Below, in pieces: positions 1-6,747 of a DNA stretch of 52,680 nt; position 1 is the first letter of the stretch; each line of letters starts with the position of its first letter. Origin of the DNA: Candidatus Gemmiger excrementigallinarum (GTDB lineage Bacteria > Bacillota > Clostridia > Oscillospirales > Ruminococcaceae); NCBI GenBank assembly GCA_019116445.1, contig DXBP01000044.1, positions 1 to 52,680 of the forward strand, read 5' to 3'. Both the position numbers and the translations under genes were made by a program. Under the pieces are notes generated by a model. It was not told the DNA's origin. It saw only the letters and a list, made by a program, of their open reading frames with translations, and ran no database searches.

Positions 1-216
1 AAAGTCGCCGGGGGTGATACCGTAAGCTTCTATCACCTCATCCGCCACCTGCTCAAAGCTCAGGCAGTGGTTGACCTCGGCGGCGTCCAGCAGGCGGGCG
101 ATACCGTCGTGCCCGATGCGCGCCGCCACCGTACCGCGATGGTTTTTGGTTTGGCGGGCGATGAATTCGATAAGGCTGCAAACGTAGTAGACGTCGTCTT
201 TTCGCTTAGCGGTCAT
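1..216 (-). CDS. DUF3791 family protein (3' end cut by window edge)
   Basis: A reading frame opens at ATG 216 (MTAKRKDDVYYVCSLIEF...) and stays open for 72 codons to the window edge. Short helical proteins of about 70 residues beginning with a conserved hydrophobic helix and containing a YGI-type motif near the end belong to DUF3791, and DUF3791 genes commonly sit beside DUF3990 genes. The start overlaps the end of the DUF3990 gene by 11 bp, so the two are probably co-translated. Function is unknown; an antitoxin or partner role for the DUF3990 protein is only inference from the pairing. The family call rests on memory of the family pattern and the neighbour. Confidence 0.6.
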   Translation of the reverse strand, partial: MTAKRKDDVYYVCSLIEFIARQTKNHRGTVAARIGHDGIARLLDAAEVNHCLSFEQVADEVIEAYGITPGDF

Positions 217-670
217 GCAGAGGCTCACTCCTTTCAAATTCCAGGCAGGCCAACGCCCGAATGGTGTGGAAGCTGATTTGATGGGTGGGGTGTTTGAAGC
301 GGGCCAGCTCCCAAAACGCCTGGCGGCTGATGTTGCCCGCCAAAAAGTCGTTGACATAGTTCCAGATGGTATCGTCCGCCATCGGGCCTTCGACGATGTC
401 GTAATCATGGACAAACCCGGCGCGGCAGCGGCCGATAAAGTCCAGCCATTCATCGCTCATGCCGTCGAATTTCAGCACGCGCAGGGCGGGGTCCGGCGTG
501 TAGGTGTAGAAATTGACGACGCCGTGCGGATTGCGGTTGGCCCACTTGCGGGCCTGGTCATAGTTGTTGGTGCAGTAGAAGCCCCAGGAAAAATCCTTGG
601 TGTACCGGGTCCGGCGCACTTCGGGAAATTCAACGGTGGTGTTGCTGCCGTGGTAGAGGGGGATGGACAT
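206..670 (-). CDS. DUF3990 family protein, possible ADP-ribosyltransferase fold
   Basis: 154 residues from ATG 670 (MSIPLYHGSN...), chosen because YHGS at the N-terminus is the family hallmark and a GAGG lies 9 bp upstream; an in-frame start at 739 would add an unlikely leader overlapping the HEPN gene. YHGS followed by SWGFYCT resembles the first two motifs (H and Y of H-Y-E) of ADP-ribosyltransferase-like folds, and the long helical middle with many aromatic residues fits DUF3990. It lies 20 bp downstream of the HEPN gene and overlaps the DUF3791 gene, so it is the fifth gene of the leftward cargo operon. A toxin-like NAD-using activity is inferred from the fold; no target can be read from the sequence. 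Confidence 0.65.
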   Translation of the reverse strand: MSIPLYHGSNTTVEFPEVRRTRYTKDFSWGFYCTNNYDQARKWANRNPHGVVNFYTYTPDPALRVLKFDGMSDEWLDFIGRCRAGFVHDYDIVEGPMADDTIWNYVNDFLAGNISRQAFWELARFKHPTHQISFHTIRALACLEFERSEPLHDR

Positions 671-690
671 AGTAGTTAACCTCGCAACAG

Positions 691-1908
691 TTATACAAGC
701 AATAAAAGGTTGTAGTATAAGTAGAAGAGCTTGACGCAATCCCTTTTTCTTACATTTCGTTTGCTCATTCCATGTGCCACATAGTTCCGATTCACGATTT
801 TAGGAGTACCTTTGAAATCCTCGTCAACTTTGTACATTTCGTTTAGGCAAGAAAACACATTAAAAAAGTTAAAATACATAAAAAATGTGTGCTCAAAATT
901 TGGCCTTTTGCGTACCTTTATATGAAAGAATTGAATTGCTCCGTTGCCAACTTGCTTTTTCTGTTTGGCGTTAGTTTGAAAGCGGATAAGCACCCCGTCA
1001 ATCAAAGAGAATAAAAGCAAGGAACAGGCTGTATATTGCTTTTCTTTAAAGAGAATAATTGCAGAGTTATAGTCACTTTTTTTGCATTTGAATTCTTTCT
1101 TTGTTTCTGCCCATAGGGTTTCCATTACTGCTGTTTTGCCGTAGGGTAACATTTGTTTGTCCGCAGCATCCAATGTGCCAGGGGGATTGTCAAAGAAGTT
1201 TAAACTTTCCCACGGCGGAAAGGTCCAACCAAACGTTCCCCATTTGCAGACGGCACGCTTTCTAAGTTCACGTTCTTCCTCAGATAGCTGCGGTATCTTT
1301 ATCTTTGGTAATTGGGCAAAGAGCCGACTATAATAATCTTTTAAGGAAGCCAGTGATTGGAGAAATGCCTGTTGCTTTTCAAGAAGGGAATTTACTGTTT
1401 CCGTTATGATTCCTTTCATCTGCTGGGATTGTTCAAGCACTGGACGCAATATCTCGGTGAGCCGTTCAGATAAGTGCGCCATGCGCTGGTTCCAAGATTT
1501 ATGATAAGAAATGCAAAACCGTTTACAAATATCTGGTTCTTCCTGCTGCTGATTATACAGGCTCTTTAATTCTTCATCTTCTTCAAGAAAAAGCGCAATG
1601 AACTCGGCAAAGAATTCATCCGTTTGGCTGGATATTATTTGTGACGCGGGTCGTTCAGCCTCACTACATTGCAGTTTCTCTCGTATAATATCAGCCAGGA
1701 GAATTCTACACTCTTGCGGGGATGATGCAGCATCTATTTTACATATTCTTGCCAAATCTTGTTCGGATACGTAAATATCCGCTATGTATTGGCGTCCCGC
1801 AATTGTGATGGGATGCTTTTTCGACGTCGCTACAACAATCACTTTATCAGCAGAGCTTTTCTCGGCACTTGCATCGCTGGTACTGGAATTATTGGGATTG
1901 GTACACAT
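691..1908 (-). CDS. HEPN-domain protein, putative ribonuclease of the restriction cargo
   Basis: 405 residues from the ATG at 1908, five bases after GAGGAG; the ATG at 1911 is too close to that site and the one at 1923 lies upstream of it. Near the C-terminus is R374-N-Y-V-A-H379-G, an Rx4H motif typical of HEPN ribonucleases, inside a helical region that ends in an aromatic/leucine-rich helix. The middle is rich in charged and glutamine residues and may form long helices. HEPN proteins are frequent effectors in abortive-infection systems, and some restriction loci carry them. It sits directly downstream of hsdS, so a role as a back-up killer linked to restriction is plausible but inferred. 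No named subfamily was recognised; the N-terminal half is unassigned. Confidence 0.6.
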   Translation of the reverse strand: MCTNPNNSSTSDASAEKSSADKVIVVATSKKHPITIAGRQYIADIYVSEQDLARICKIDAASSPQECRILLADIIREKLQCSEAERPASQIISSQTDEFFAEFIALFLEEDEELKSLYNQQQEEPDICKRFCISYHKSWNQRMAHLSERLTEILRPVLEQSQQMKGIITETVNSLLEKQQAFLQSLASLKDYYSRLFAQLPKIKIPQLSEEERELRKRAVCKWGTFGWTFPPWESLNFFDNPPGTLDAADKQMLPYGKTAVMETLWAETKKEFKCKKSDYNSAIILFKEKQYTACSLLLFSLIDGVLIRFQTNAKQKKQVGNGAIQFFHIKVRKRPNFEHTFFMYFNFFNVFSCLNEMYKVDEDFKGTPKIVNRNYVAHGMSKRNVRKRDCVKLFYLYYNLLLLV

Positions 1909-1951
1909 CATATCTCCTCGCATATAAAATTCTAAACATCAAAAATCAAAT

Positions 1952-2001
1952 CTTGACAGCAAAAGATTTAAAAGTGTCAAGAATTTTCCTGTCATGACAC
2001 A
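1952..2001. promoter_or_regulatory. Cluster of TGTCA/TGACA inverted repeats between hsdS and HEPN genes
   Basis: The roughly 100-bp gap between hsdS and the HEPN gene holds an 8-bp perfect inverted repeat (TCTTGACA at 1951-1958, TGTCAAGA at 1975-1982) and a 10-bp perfect palindrome TGTCATGACA at 1992-2001. Another CTGTCAACAG follows near 2010. The arrangement could be an operator or a structured RNA between two cistrons. No protein is known to bind it, and no clear -10/-35 pair was found for the leftward strand. Confidence 0.35.
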
Positions 2002-2009
2002 CCTTTCTG

Positions 2010-3314
2010 TCAACAGACTCTCCGTTTGCCGGTCACAACTTCATAGATAAGAGATTTTTTGTAGGATTCGAGGTCGCCGATTAGGTATAGCTTTTCCTTG
2101 ATAAGATTATCAATAGACCGTGTTAATTGATTTAGTTTGCGGACAATACTTTTTTGCTCTGGCAGAGGGGGAATTGGCAAAAGTAAGCGCTTAATGATAT
2201 CTTGGCTAATATTGGGTTGCGTGCCGCCCCTTGCAGAAATAAGCAATTCGTTTTTTGCTGACAGAATTGCATAGAAAACATATTCTAAATCAAAATCCTT
2301 TTTAGGGGTCGACAATACACAGCATGCTTGATTCGTGCAAGAATCCAACTCTATAATGCTGGCATTTGCAATGGAAGCGCCATACATAGCTATGGCAATA
2401 TATGGTGCTTTATATATACGCAGTGCGGAATATTGATTCAGGGCTGCCTGAGTGAGCGTTTTTGCTGTTTCTGATACAATTCCCCCGTTAAGGTCTCCTG
2501 ATTGTAGCCAAGAGATATTCCCCCCATAATATGCCGCATCAGAGGATTGCGGAGTAGTTCCGCTGCCTATAACAGTGAAACAATTGGAAATTTTTGTTCG
2601 TTCCCAATGTCCAGGCATTTCCCTAATCCATTTCACGCCGCTGTCTTTCATTTCGGCGGTAGGGTCAAGGCCCTTGGTGACGGCTTCGTAGATGATGCTG
2701 GCTTTCCAGGCTGTGTACTCCTCAATGCCGGCTTTAACCTCGTCAATAAGGGTATCGATTTTTGCACTTACTTGACTTAGAGATTTAGCGATTGCTCTTT
2801 GCTCATTAAGAGGTGGTAGTATAATCAGAGAGTTTGAAAAATCGGAGTATTTGATATTTTTCCCATCTCGGATTCCTACAGTTAGTGAGTTTATATGGTC
2901 AATAAAGCGCTCATCTTTGAACAAAAAACGAAGGTATTTGACATCATACGCATCATCTGCGCGAAACACTTGGTATGCAGGAGAACACACGCCTTCAAAG
3001 GGCGATAATTCGAAACCACCTTGAAAGCTTCTTAGGCTAATAATGAAGTCATTGCGGTGTACAGTTTTAAATTGTTGCAGGTCTGTACCCGCAGAAACTT
3101 TTACAACACCCTCTAATTGGTCTTGCGGGCAAACTCCAAATTTTTGAGACGCAGCTAATAAAATGGGCGTTTGATTTCCGCGCTCGTTTGTTTGCCTAAA
3201 ATGGGCCCTGGCGCGAACAATTTCCCAGTGGCTCGGCACCATCCCAATCCATTCCACCCCGCTGTCCCGCATTTTCTCGTAGCGGCGCGGGGCCTTTTGT
3301 GTTTCGTTTGTCAT
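2010..3314 (-). CDS. hsdS: Type I restriction-modification specificity subunit HsdS
   Basis: 434 residues. HsdS recognises the bipartite DNA target and brings the HsdM (and HsdR) subunits to it. The protein shows the internal duplication of the family: each half begins with a near-identical linker, MRDSGVEWIGMVPSHWE near residue 15 and MKDSGVKWIREMPGHWE near residue 220, and each half ends in the conserved helical spacer (PPLNEQRAIAKSLSQ, then PPLPEQKSIVRKLNQ). The two variable stretches between are the target recognition domains. ATG 3314 is preceded by GAGG at 7 bp. It follows hsdM by 79 bp, a gap that contains a 16-bp-arm hairpin. No invertase or extra half-genes were seen, so phase variation is not indicated. 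The target sequence cannot be read from the protein. Confidence 0.93.
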   Translation of the reverse strand: MTNETQKAPRRYEKMRDSGVEWIGMVPSHWEIVRARAHFRQTNERGNQTPILLAASQKFGVCPQDQLEGVVKVSAGTDLQQFKTVHRNDFIISLRSFQGGFELSPFEGVCSPAYQVFRADDAYDVKYLRFLFKDERFIDHINSLTVGIRDGKNIKYSDFSNSLIILPPLNEQRAIAKSLSQVSAKIDTLIDEVKAGIEEYTAWKASIIYEAVTKGLDPTAEMKDSGVKWIREMPGHWERTKISNCFTVIGSGTTPQSSDAAYYGGNISWLQSGDLNGGIVSETAKTLTQAALNQYSALRIYKAPYIAIAMYGASIANASIIELDSCTNQACCVLSTPKKDFDLEYVFYAILSAKNELLISARGGTQPNISQDIIKRLLLPIPPLPEQKSIVRKLNQLTRSIDNLIKEKLYLIGDLESYKKSLIYEVVTGKRRVC

Positions 3315-3353
3315 TCTTAAACCTCGTTCTCGTTTTTCTCAAAGCGGCCTTGC

Positions 3354-3388
3354 CGCAGATTTTCCACACGATGTGTGGAAAATCTGCG
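3354..3388. repeat. Perfect 16-bp-arm inverted repeat between hsdM and hsdS
   Basis: CGCAGATTTTCCACAC (3354-3369) is followed by a 3-base loop GAT and its exact complement (3373-3388). It lies in the 79-bp gap between the hsdM stop and the hsdS start. There is no run of T after it on the leftward strand, so it is not a standard terminator. It may set the HsdM:HsdS ratio by RNA folding or processing, or be a small REP/MITE-like element. Its other copies, if any, lie outside this window. Confidence 0.7.
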
Positions 3389-3393
3389 CCCAG

Positions 3394-5190
3394 TCACTCA
3401 TCCTCCTCAAACAGGTCCCGCAGCTTCTGCGTCAGGCTGTGTTCACGGGCCACAATGCGGCGGGCAATATCATCGGCCGGCTCAATAGGCTTGTACTCAT
3501 AAAATACACGAGTAAAAGGAATTTCATAGCCCACCTTGGTCTTGCCGCTGTCCACCCAGGCATCCGGGTTGTAGGGCAGAACTTCCTCACGCATATACTC
3601 GTCGATGTCTTTTTCCAGCGGGATGTTTTCTGTATCACGCTTGGCGGTGTCGGCCACCGGCTTGCCGCGCTTGAGCACCTTGCTGCCATCGCTGTTGTAC
3701 AGCGGGCTCTCGACCACGACCTTGTTATAGCCAAAGGTCACGCTGTCCAGCACCTTGCTTTTGCAGATAAGACGCTGGCCTTCCGGCGTCTGTACCGTAT
3801 ACGTTTCGCTGCGGTACTCGCCATACGCGCGCACAATCAGTTCGCGGCAGGCGTCGGTAATGTCCGCGCGCTTGTTGCCGATGGGCTTGCGGCGGGGTTC
3901 GTAGCACCCGCTGGCGTCAATCAGCTGCACTTTGCCAATGTGCTCCTGCGGCTTGTTTTTGGTGATAATCCAAACATAGGTCGCAATGCCGGTGTTGTAA
4001 AAACTGTTGTTGGGCAGTTGGACGATGGCGTCCAGCCAGTCGTTCTCAATCAAATACTGGCGGATTTTGCTCTGGCCGGAGCCGGCGTCGCCGGTGAACA
4101 GGCTGGAGCCATTCTGGATGATGGCCATACGGCCGGTGTCCTTCAGCTTTTTCACGCCGTTGAGCAGGAACAGCATCTGGCCGTCGCTCTTGCTGGGCAG
4201 GCCGGGGCCAAAGCGGCCCGCATCACCGCGCTTGTTTTCGGCTTCCACGGCGGGGGCTTCCCGCTTCCAGTCGATGCCGAACGGCGGGTTGGAGATGACG
4301 AAGTCGAACTGATAACCGGGGAACTTATCATCAGACAGGGTATCGCCAAACTGCATATTGTCCGGGTCGCCGCCGTGAATCAGCATATCCGCCTTGGCGA
4401 TACCGTAGGTAAAGGGGTTGATTTCCTGCCCAAAGGTGCTGACGTCGGCGTTTTCGTCCAGCATTTTCAGCCGTTCTTCCATGCAGGTCAGCATCTGGCT
4501 GGTGCCCATTGCCATATCGTACACGGTGCGGCGGATGCCGTTGCGCTGCTCTTCGGGCGTCAGCGTCTCGCCGGTTGTCAGCAGGTCGCACATCAGGTAG
4601 ATGATGTCGCGGCTGGTAAAGTGGGCGCCGGCTTCCTCGTCATACGATTCCGAGAACCGCTGCACAAGGTTTTCAAAAATATAGCCCATATCTACTGTGG
4701 AGACTTTGTCGGGGCTCATGTCGGCTTTGTCGGAGCCAAAATCCACGATGACCTGGTACAGCGCCCCCGCCTCGACCATGCGGCTCACGGCGGCGTCAAA
4801 GTTCATGCGGCTCAGGATGTCCTGCACGTTTTCCGAAAAGCCGTTGAGGTAATCGCGGAAGTTATCCGCGATGTTTTCGGGGTCAGACTGGAGGTTGGCA
4901 AACGTGTAGTGGCTGGTGTTGTAAAATTCATAGCCGGAAGCGCGCTTCAAAAAGCCCGCCTTCAACTCGGCCGGCATGGTCTTCAGCTTTTCATCCTGCT
5001 CCCACACAGCGTCCAGCGTGGGCAGCAGGCAGTCGTGAAAACGCTTGATGATGGCCATCGGCAGAATGACCAGGCCGTATTCGTGCGGCTTGAAAGCGCC
5101 ATACAGGCTGTTGGCGATGTTCCAAATCAGGGATTCTTTTTCGCGGGCGTTTTTGCCGACTTCGGCGATTTTTGCATTGCTCTGGGTCAC
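3394..5190 (-). CDS. hsdM: Type I restriction-modification methyltransferase subunit HsdM
   Basis: 598 residues. It transfers methyl from S-adenosylmethionine to adenine (N6) at the site chosen by HsdS. The N-terminal helical domain (about 1-170) precedes AHFTSRDIIYLM (about 190), the usual lead into the methyltransferase domain. Catalytic motif IV NPPFG is intact in FDFVISNPPFG. The cofactor motif I is VYDMAMGTSQML in place of the usual DPxCGTGGxL, keeping D and GT but not the second glycine; I believe this variant defines a subfamily rather than a defect. The start is GTG 5190, overlapping the stop of the upstream ISL3-like gene in GTGA, with AGGAAAGGA upstream. No hsdR is in the window; it may lie to the left. 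Confidence 0.92.
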   Translation of the reverse strand: MTQSNAKIAEVGKNAREKESLIWNIANSLYGAFKPHEYGLVILPMAIIKRFHDCLLPTLDAVWEQDEKLKTMPAELKAGFLKRASGYEFYNTSHYTFANLQSDPENIADNFRDYLNGFSENVQDILSRMNFDAAVSRMVEAGALYQVIVDFGSDKADMSPDKVSTVDMGYIFENLVQRFSESYDEEAGAHFTSRDIIYLMCDLLTTGETLTPEEQRNGIRRTVYDMAMGTSQMLTCMEERLKMLDENADVSTFGQEINPFTYGIAKADMLIHGGDPDNMQFGDTLSDDKFPGYQFDFVISNPPFGIDWKREAPAVEAENKRGDAGRFGPGLPSKSDGQMLFLLNGVKKLKDTGRMAIIQNGSSLFTGDAGSGQSKIRQYLIENDWLDAIVQLPNNSFYNTGIATYVWIITKNKPQEHIGKVQLIDASGCYEPRRKPIGNKRADITDACRELIVRAYGEYRSETYTVQTPEGQRLICKSKVLDSVTFGYNKVVVESPLYNSDGSKVLKRGKPVADTAKRDTENIPLEKDIDEYMREEVLPYNPDAWVDSGKTKVGYEIPFTRVFYEYKPIEPADDIARRIVAREHSLTQKLRDLFEEDE

Positions 5191-6491
5191 GGTTCAAAAA
5201 TCCTTTCCTGTTCTTGTTTTAGTCCTCTCAGCGTTATAAAAACTTTCTCGATGGGTACGCCAAGGCGGCGTGCGGGCCGGCCTTCGACCTGTATCGTATC
5301 CGGCGTGTTCAAATAGAGCAGCCGCGCTTTTTCCAGTGTGAACGAGCACGGCCGCAGCGAGGCGGCAAGGGAGGCCATCTGCTCGCCAATGCTGCTGAAC
5401 TTCATGGCCGGGAACCCGGCTTTCTCATACAGGCAGATGTTCGGCATACTATCCAGCATCCGCCGGGCGATGGGCGCCACCTCGGCCGGGCCGCTTGTGC
5501 AGATGGTGTCGGCCCAGTCTCGCAAGCGTTGTTCTGACCAGTTGGTCGTCAGTATCTCATACAGGCTGTCCATCGCGTCATACAGGTTGACCAGTTCTCT
5601 GCGGCGGGCCAGGGCTTTTTGCAGCGTATATTGCTGGCTCGCCAGGATTTTTTTGCGCGGTGTCAAGATGACCTCCATCTTGTCCGGCATGGGTAGCCAA
5701 CGCATCTTTTCCCCGGCCGTGGCGCGGAGCTGTTCCCGTACCAGTGTGTAAAAGAATCCAGGGTCCACCAAAAATGCCGCGCGCGGCAGCGTTTCTGAGA
5801 CAGTTTCCCACACGGTTTCCGTCATGTCGAGGAGCACCTGATGGATAGCCGGCAGTTCGCACCGGCGTAAGTACGTGCGGATGGCATCTGTGCCGGCGTC
5901 CGGCAGAACATCGGTCAAGTAGACCTGGCCGCCTTCGACCGCCAGTACCAGCAAAGCAAGCGCCTGTGGGCGCTCATACGAAAGCAGACATAGTGTTTGC
6001 GGCGTATACAGTGGTGGCTGCGTGGATTCCTTGTCCTGCACCCAGCGGTCTGTCATAAGCTTGATGGCGGGTGCCGAAAGCGCCTGCCTTGCTATATCGC
6101 TGACTTTTTCCAGCGAACGGTTTATGGATTCGCGGACCAGGAAATCCTCGAAGCGGCGGGTCACGCGAGATTTCGGCGCGGCGAATTGATAGGCCGGGGT
6201 GAACACCGTTTGGCAATCGGGACAAAGATAGCTCTTGTACTGGAAGTGAAGTTCGACAAAACGCGCCGCCCCTTGCGCTTGTGGTAGGATGTCTTGCAGC
6301 ACGCGGGTCCGACTTGTGTGGATTTTCACGGCAAGACTTCCGCAGTTTGGGCATTGGATAATGGCGCCCGGATTCGGGAAAACGTAATAGCTGGAATCAT
6401 CGCCAAGACCTGCCTGCACCATCAATTCCGGCAACCCCAGCCGCCTGGTGCGGGCCTCGTCTGCCACGGGTTCTTTTGCCCTGCGAGACAT
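5187..6491 (-). CDS. ISL3-transposase-like zinc-finger protein, probably catalytically degenerate
   Basis: 434 residues from ATG 6491, nine bases after AGGGAG; an upstream TTG at 6527 lacks a ribosome site. The layout follows ISL3 transposases: a four-cysteine zinc finger (C47-x2-C50 ... C90-x2-C93), a helix-turn-helix-like region to about 150, then an RNase H-like region. The first acidic position expected after the opening hydrophobic strand is not visible (ALALLVLAVEGGQVYL), while D222 (LLDMTETV) and D243 (FLVDPGFF) remain and the usual FH after the latter is missing. It is therefore probably a DNA-binding protein rather than an active transposase. No IS inverted repeats flank it. It is the first gene of the cargo operon, overlaps hsdM by 4 bp and is divergent from tniQ. 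A transposon targeting or regulatory role is inference. Confidence 0.6.
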   Translation of the reverse strand: MSRRAKEPVADEARTRRLGLPELMVQAGLGDDSSYYVFPNPGAIIQCPNCGSLAVKIHTSRTRVLQDILPQAQGAARFVELHFQYKSYLCPDCQTVFTPAYQFAAPKSRVTRRFEDFLVRESINRSLEKVSDIARQALSAPAIKLMTDRWVQDKESTQPPLYTPQTLCLLSYERPQALALLVLAVEGGQVYLTDVLPDAGTDAIRTYLRRCELPAIHQVLLDMTETVWETVSETLPRAAFLVDPGFFYTLVREQLRATAGEKMRWLPMPDKMEVILTPRKKILASQQYTLQKALARRRELVNLYDAMDSLYEILTTNWSEQRLRDWADTICTSGPAEVAPIARRMLDSMPNICLYEKAGFPAMKFSSIGEQMASLAASLRPCSFTLEKARLLYLNTPDTIQVEGRPARRLGVPIEKVFITLRGLKQEQERIFEP

Positions 6492-6548
6492 TTTGCTCAG
6501 CTCCCTATATCCATATAGAACGTCCAACGGTCATTTTCTTCTGACAAC

Positions 6549-6577
6549 AGTATAACACAAAACAAGGAGCTTGTCAT
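6549..6577 (-). promoter_or_regulatory. Promoter of the ISL3-like/hsdMS cargo operon
   Basis: On the minus strand ATGACA (6577-6572) and TATACT (6554-6549) are separated by exactly 17 bp, about 60 bp before the ATG at 6491. Both boxes match the sigma-A consensus at five of six positions. Confidence 0.6.
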
Positions 6578-6651
6578 CTATAACCATTATTTATTTAATA
6601 GTATATTTATCTTTATTTTTTATATTAGAATATAACCATCTTATTTTTAAT
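6578..6651. repeat. Two direct repeats in the divergent tniQ/cargo promoter region
   Basis: Two 22-bp copies start at 6578 and 6630, sharing TATAACCAT and a T-rich tail ending in TTAAT; 17 of 22 positions agree. The start-to-start distance is 52 bp, about five helical turns, and the first copy overlaps the -35 box of the leftward promoter. They look like operators shared by both transcription units. The binding protein is not known; the ISL3-like protein is one candidate. Confidence 0.4.
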
Positions 6652-6682
6652 GCCTGCCGTTTTTATTGAAACCGATAAATGA

Positions 6683-6715
6683 TATAATTAAGGCATGAAA
6701 ACAACCCGCGGTTGT
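6683..6715 (+). promoter_or_regulatory. Promoter -10 and leader palindrome upstream of tniQ
   Basis: TATAAT occupies 6683-6688; no good -35 box is visible 17 bp upstream, which suggests an activated or weak promoter. Just downstream, ACAACC-CGC-GGTTGT (6701-6715) is a perfect 6-bp inverted repeat that could be an operator near the transcription start. Confidence 0.45.
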
Positions 6716-6747
6716 CGTGGCCGACTTGCTTGAGGAGGTGCTTGGGC

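Noticed and set aside
2010-3314. Phase-variable hsdS inversion system
   Set aside because: The two repeats are in direct order within one gene and no invertase or silent half-genes are nearby.
3373-5316. Long plus-strand frame across hsdM
   Set aside because: Shadow of hsdM, which has clear methyltransferase motifs on the other strand.
5187-6527. Complete ISL3 insertion sequence
   Set aside because: No terminal inverted repeats or target duplication were seen, and the gene is fused into the hsdM operon by a 4-bp overlap.
1-6700. Left end of the Tn7-like transposon inside the window
   Set aside because: No copy of the CCAACTATA/TGTGAAAG type with outward TGT was seen; GTCCAAC near 6521 is too short and isolated. 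The left end is presumed outside.
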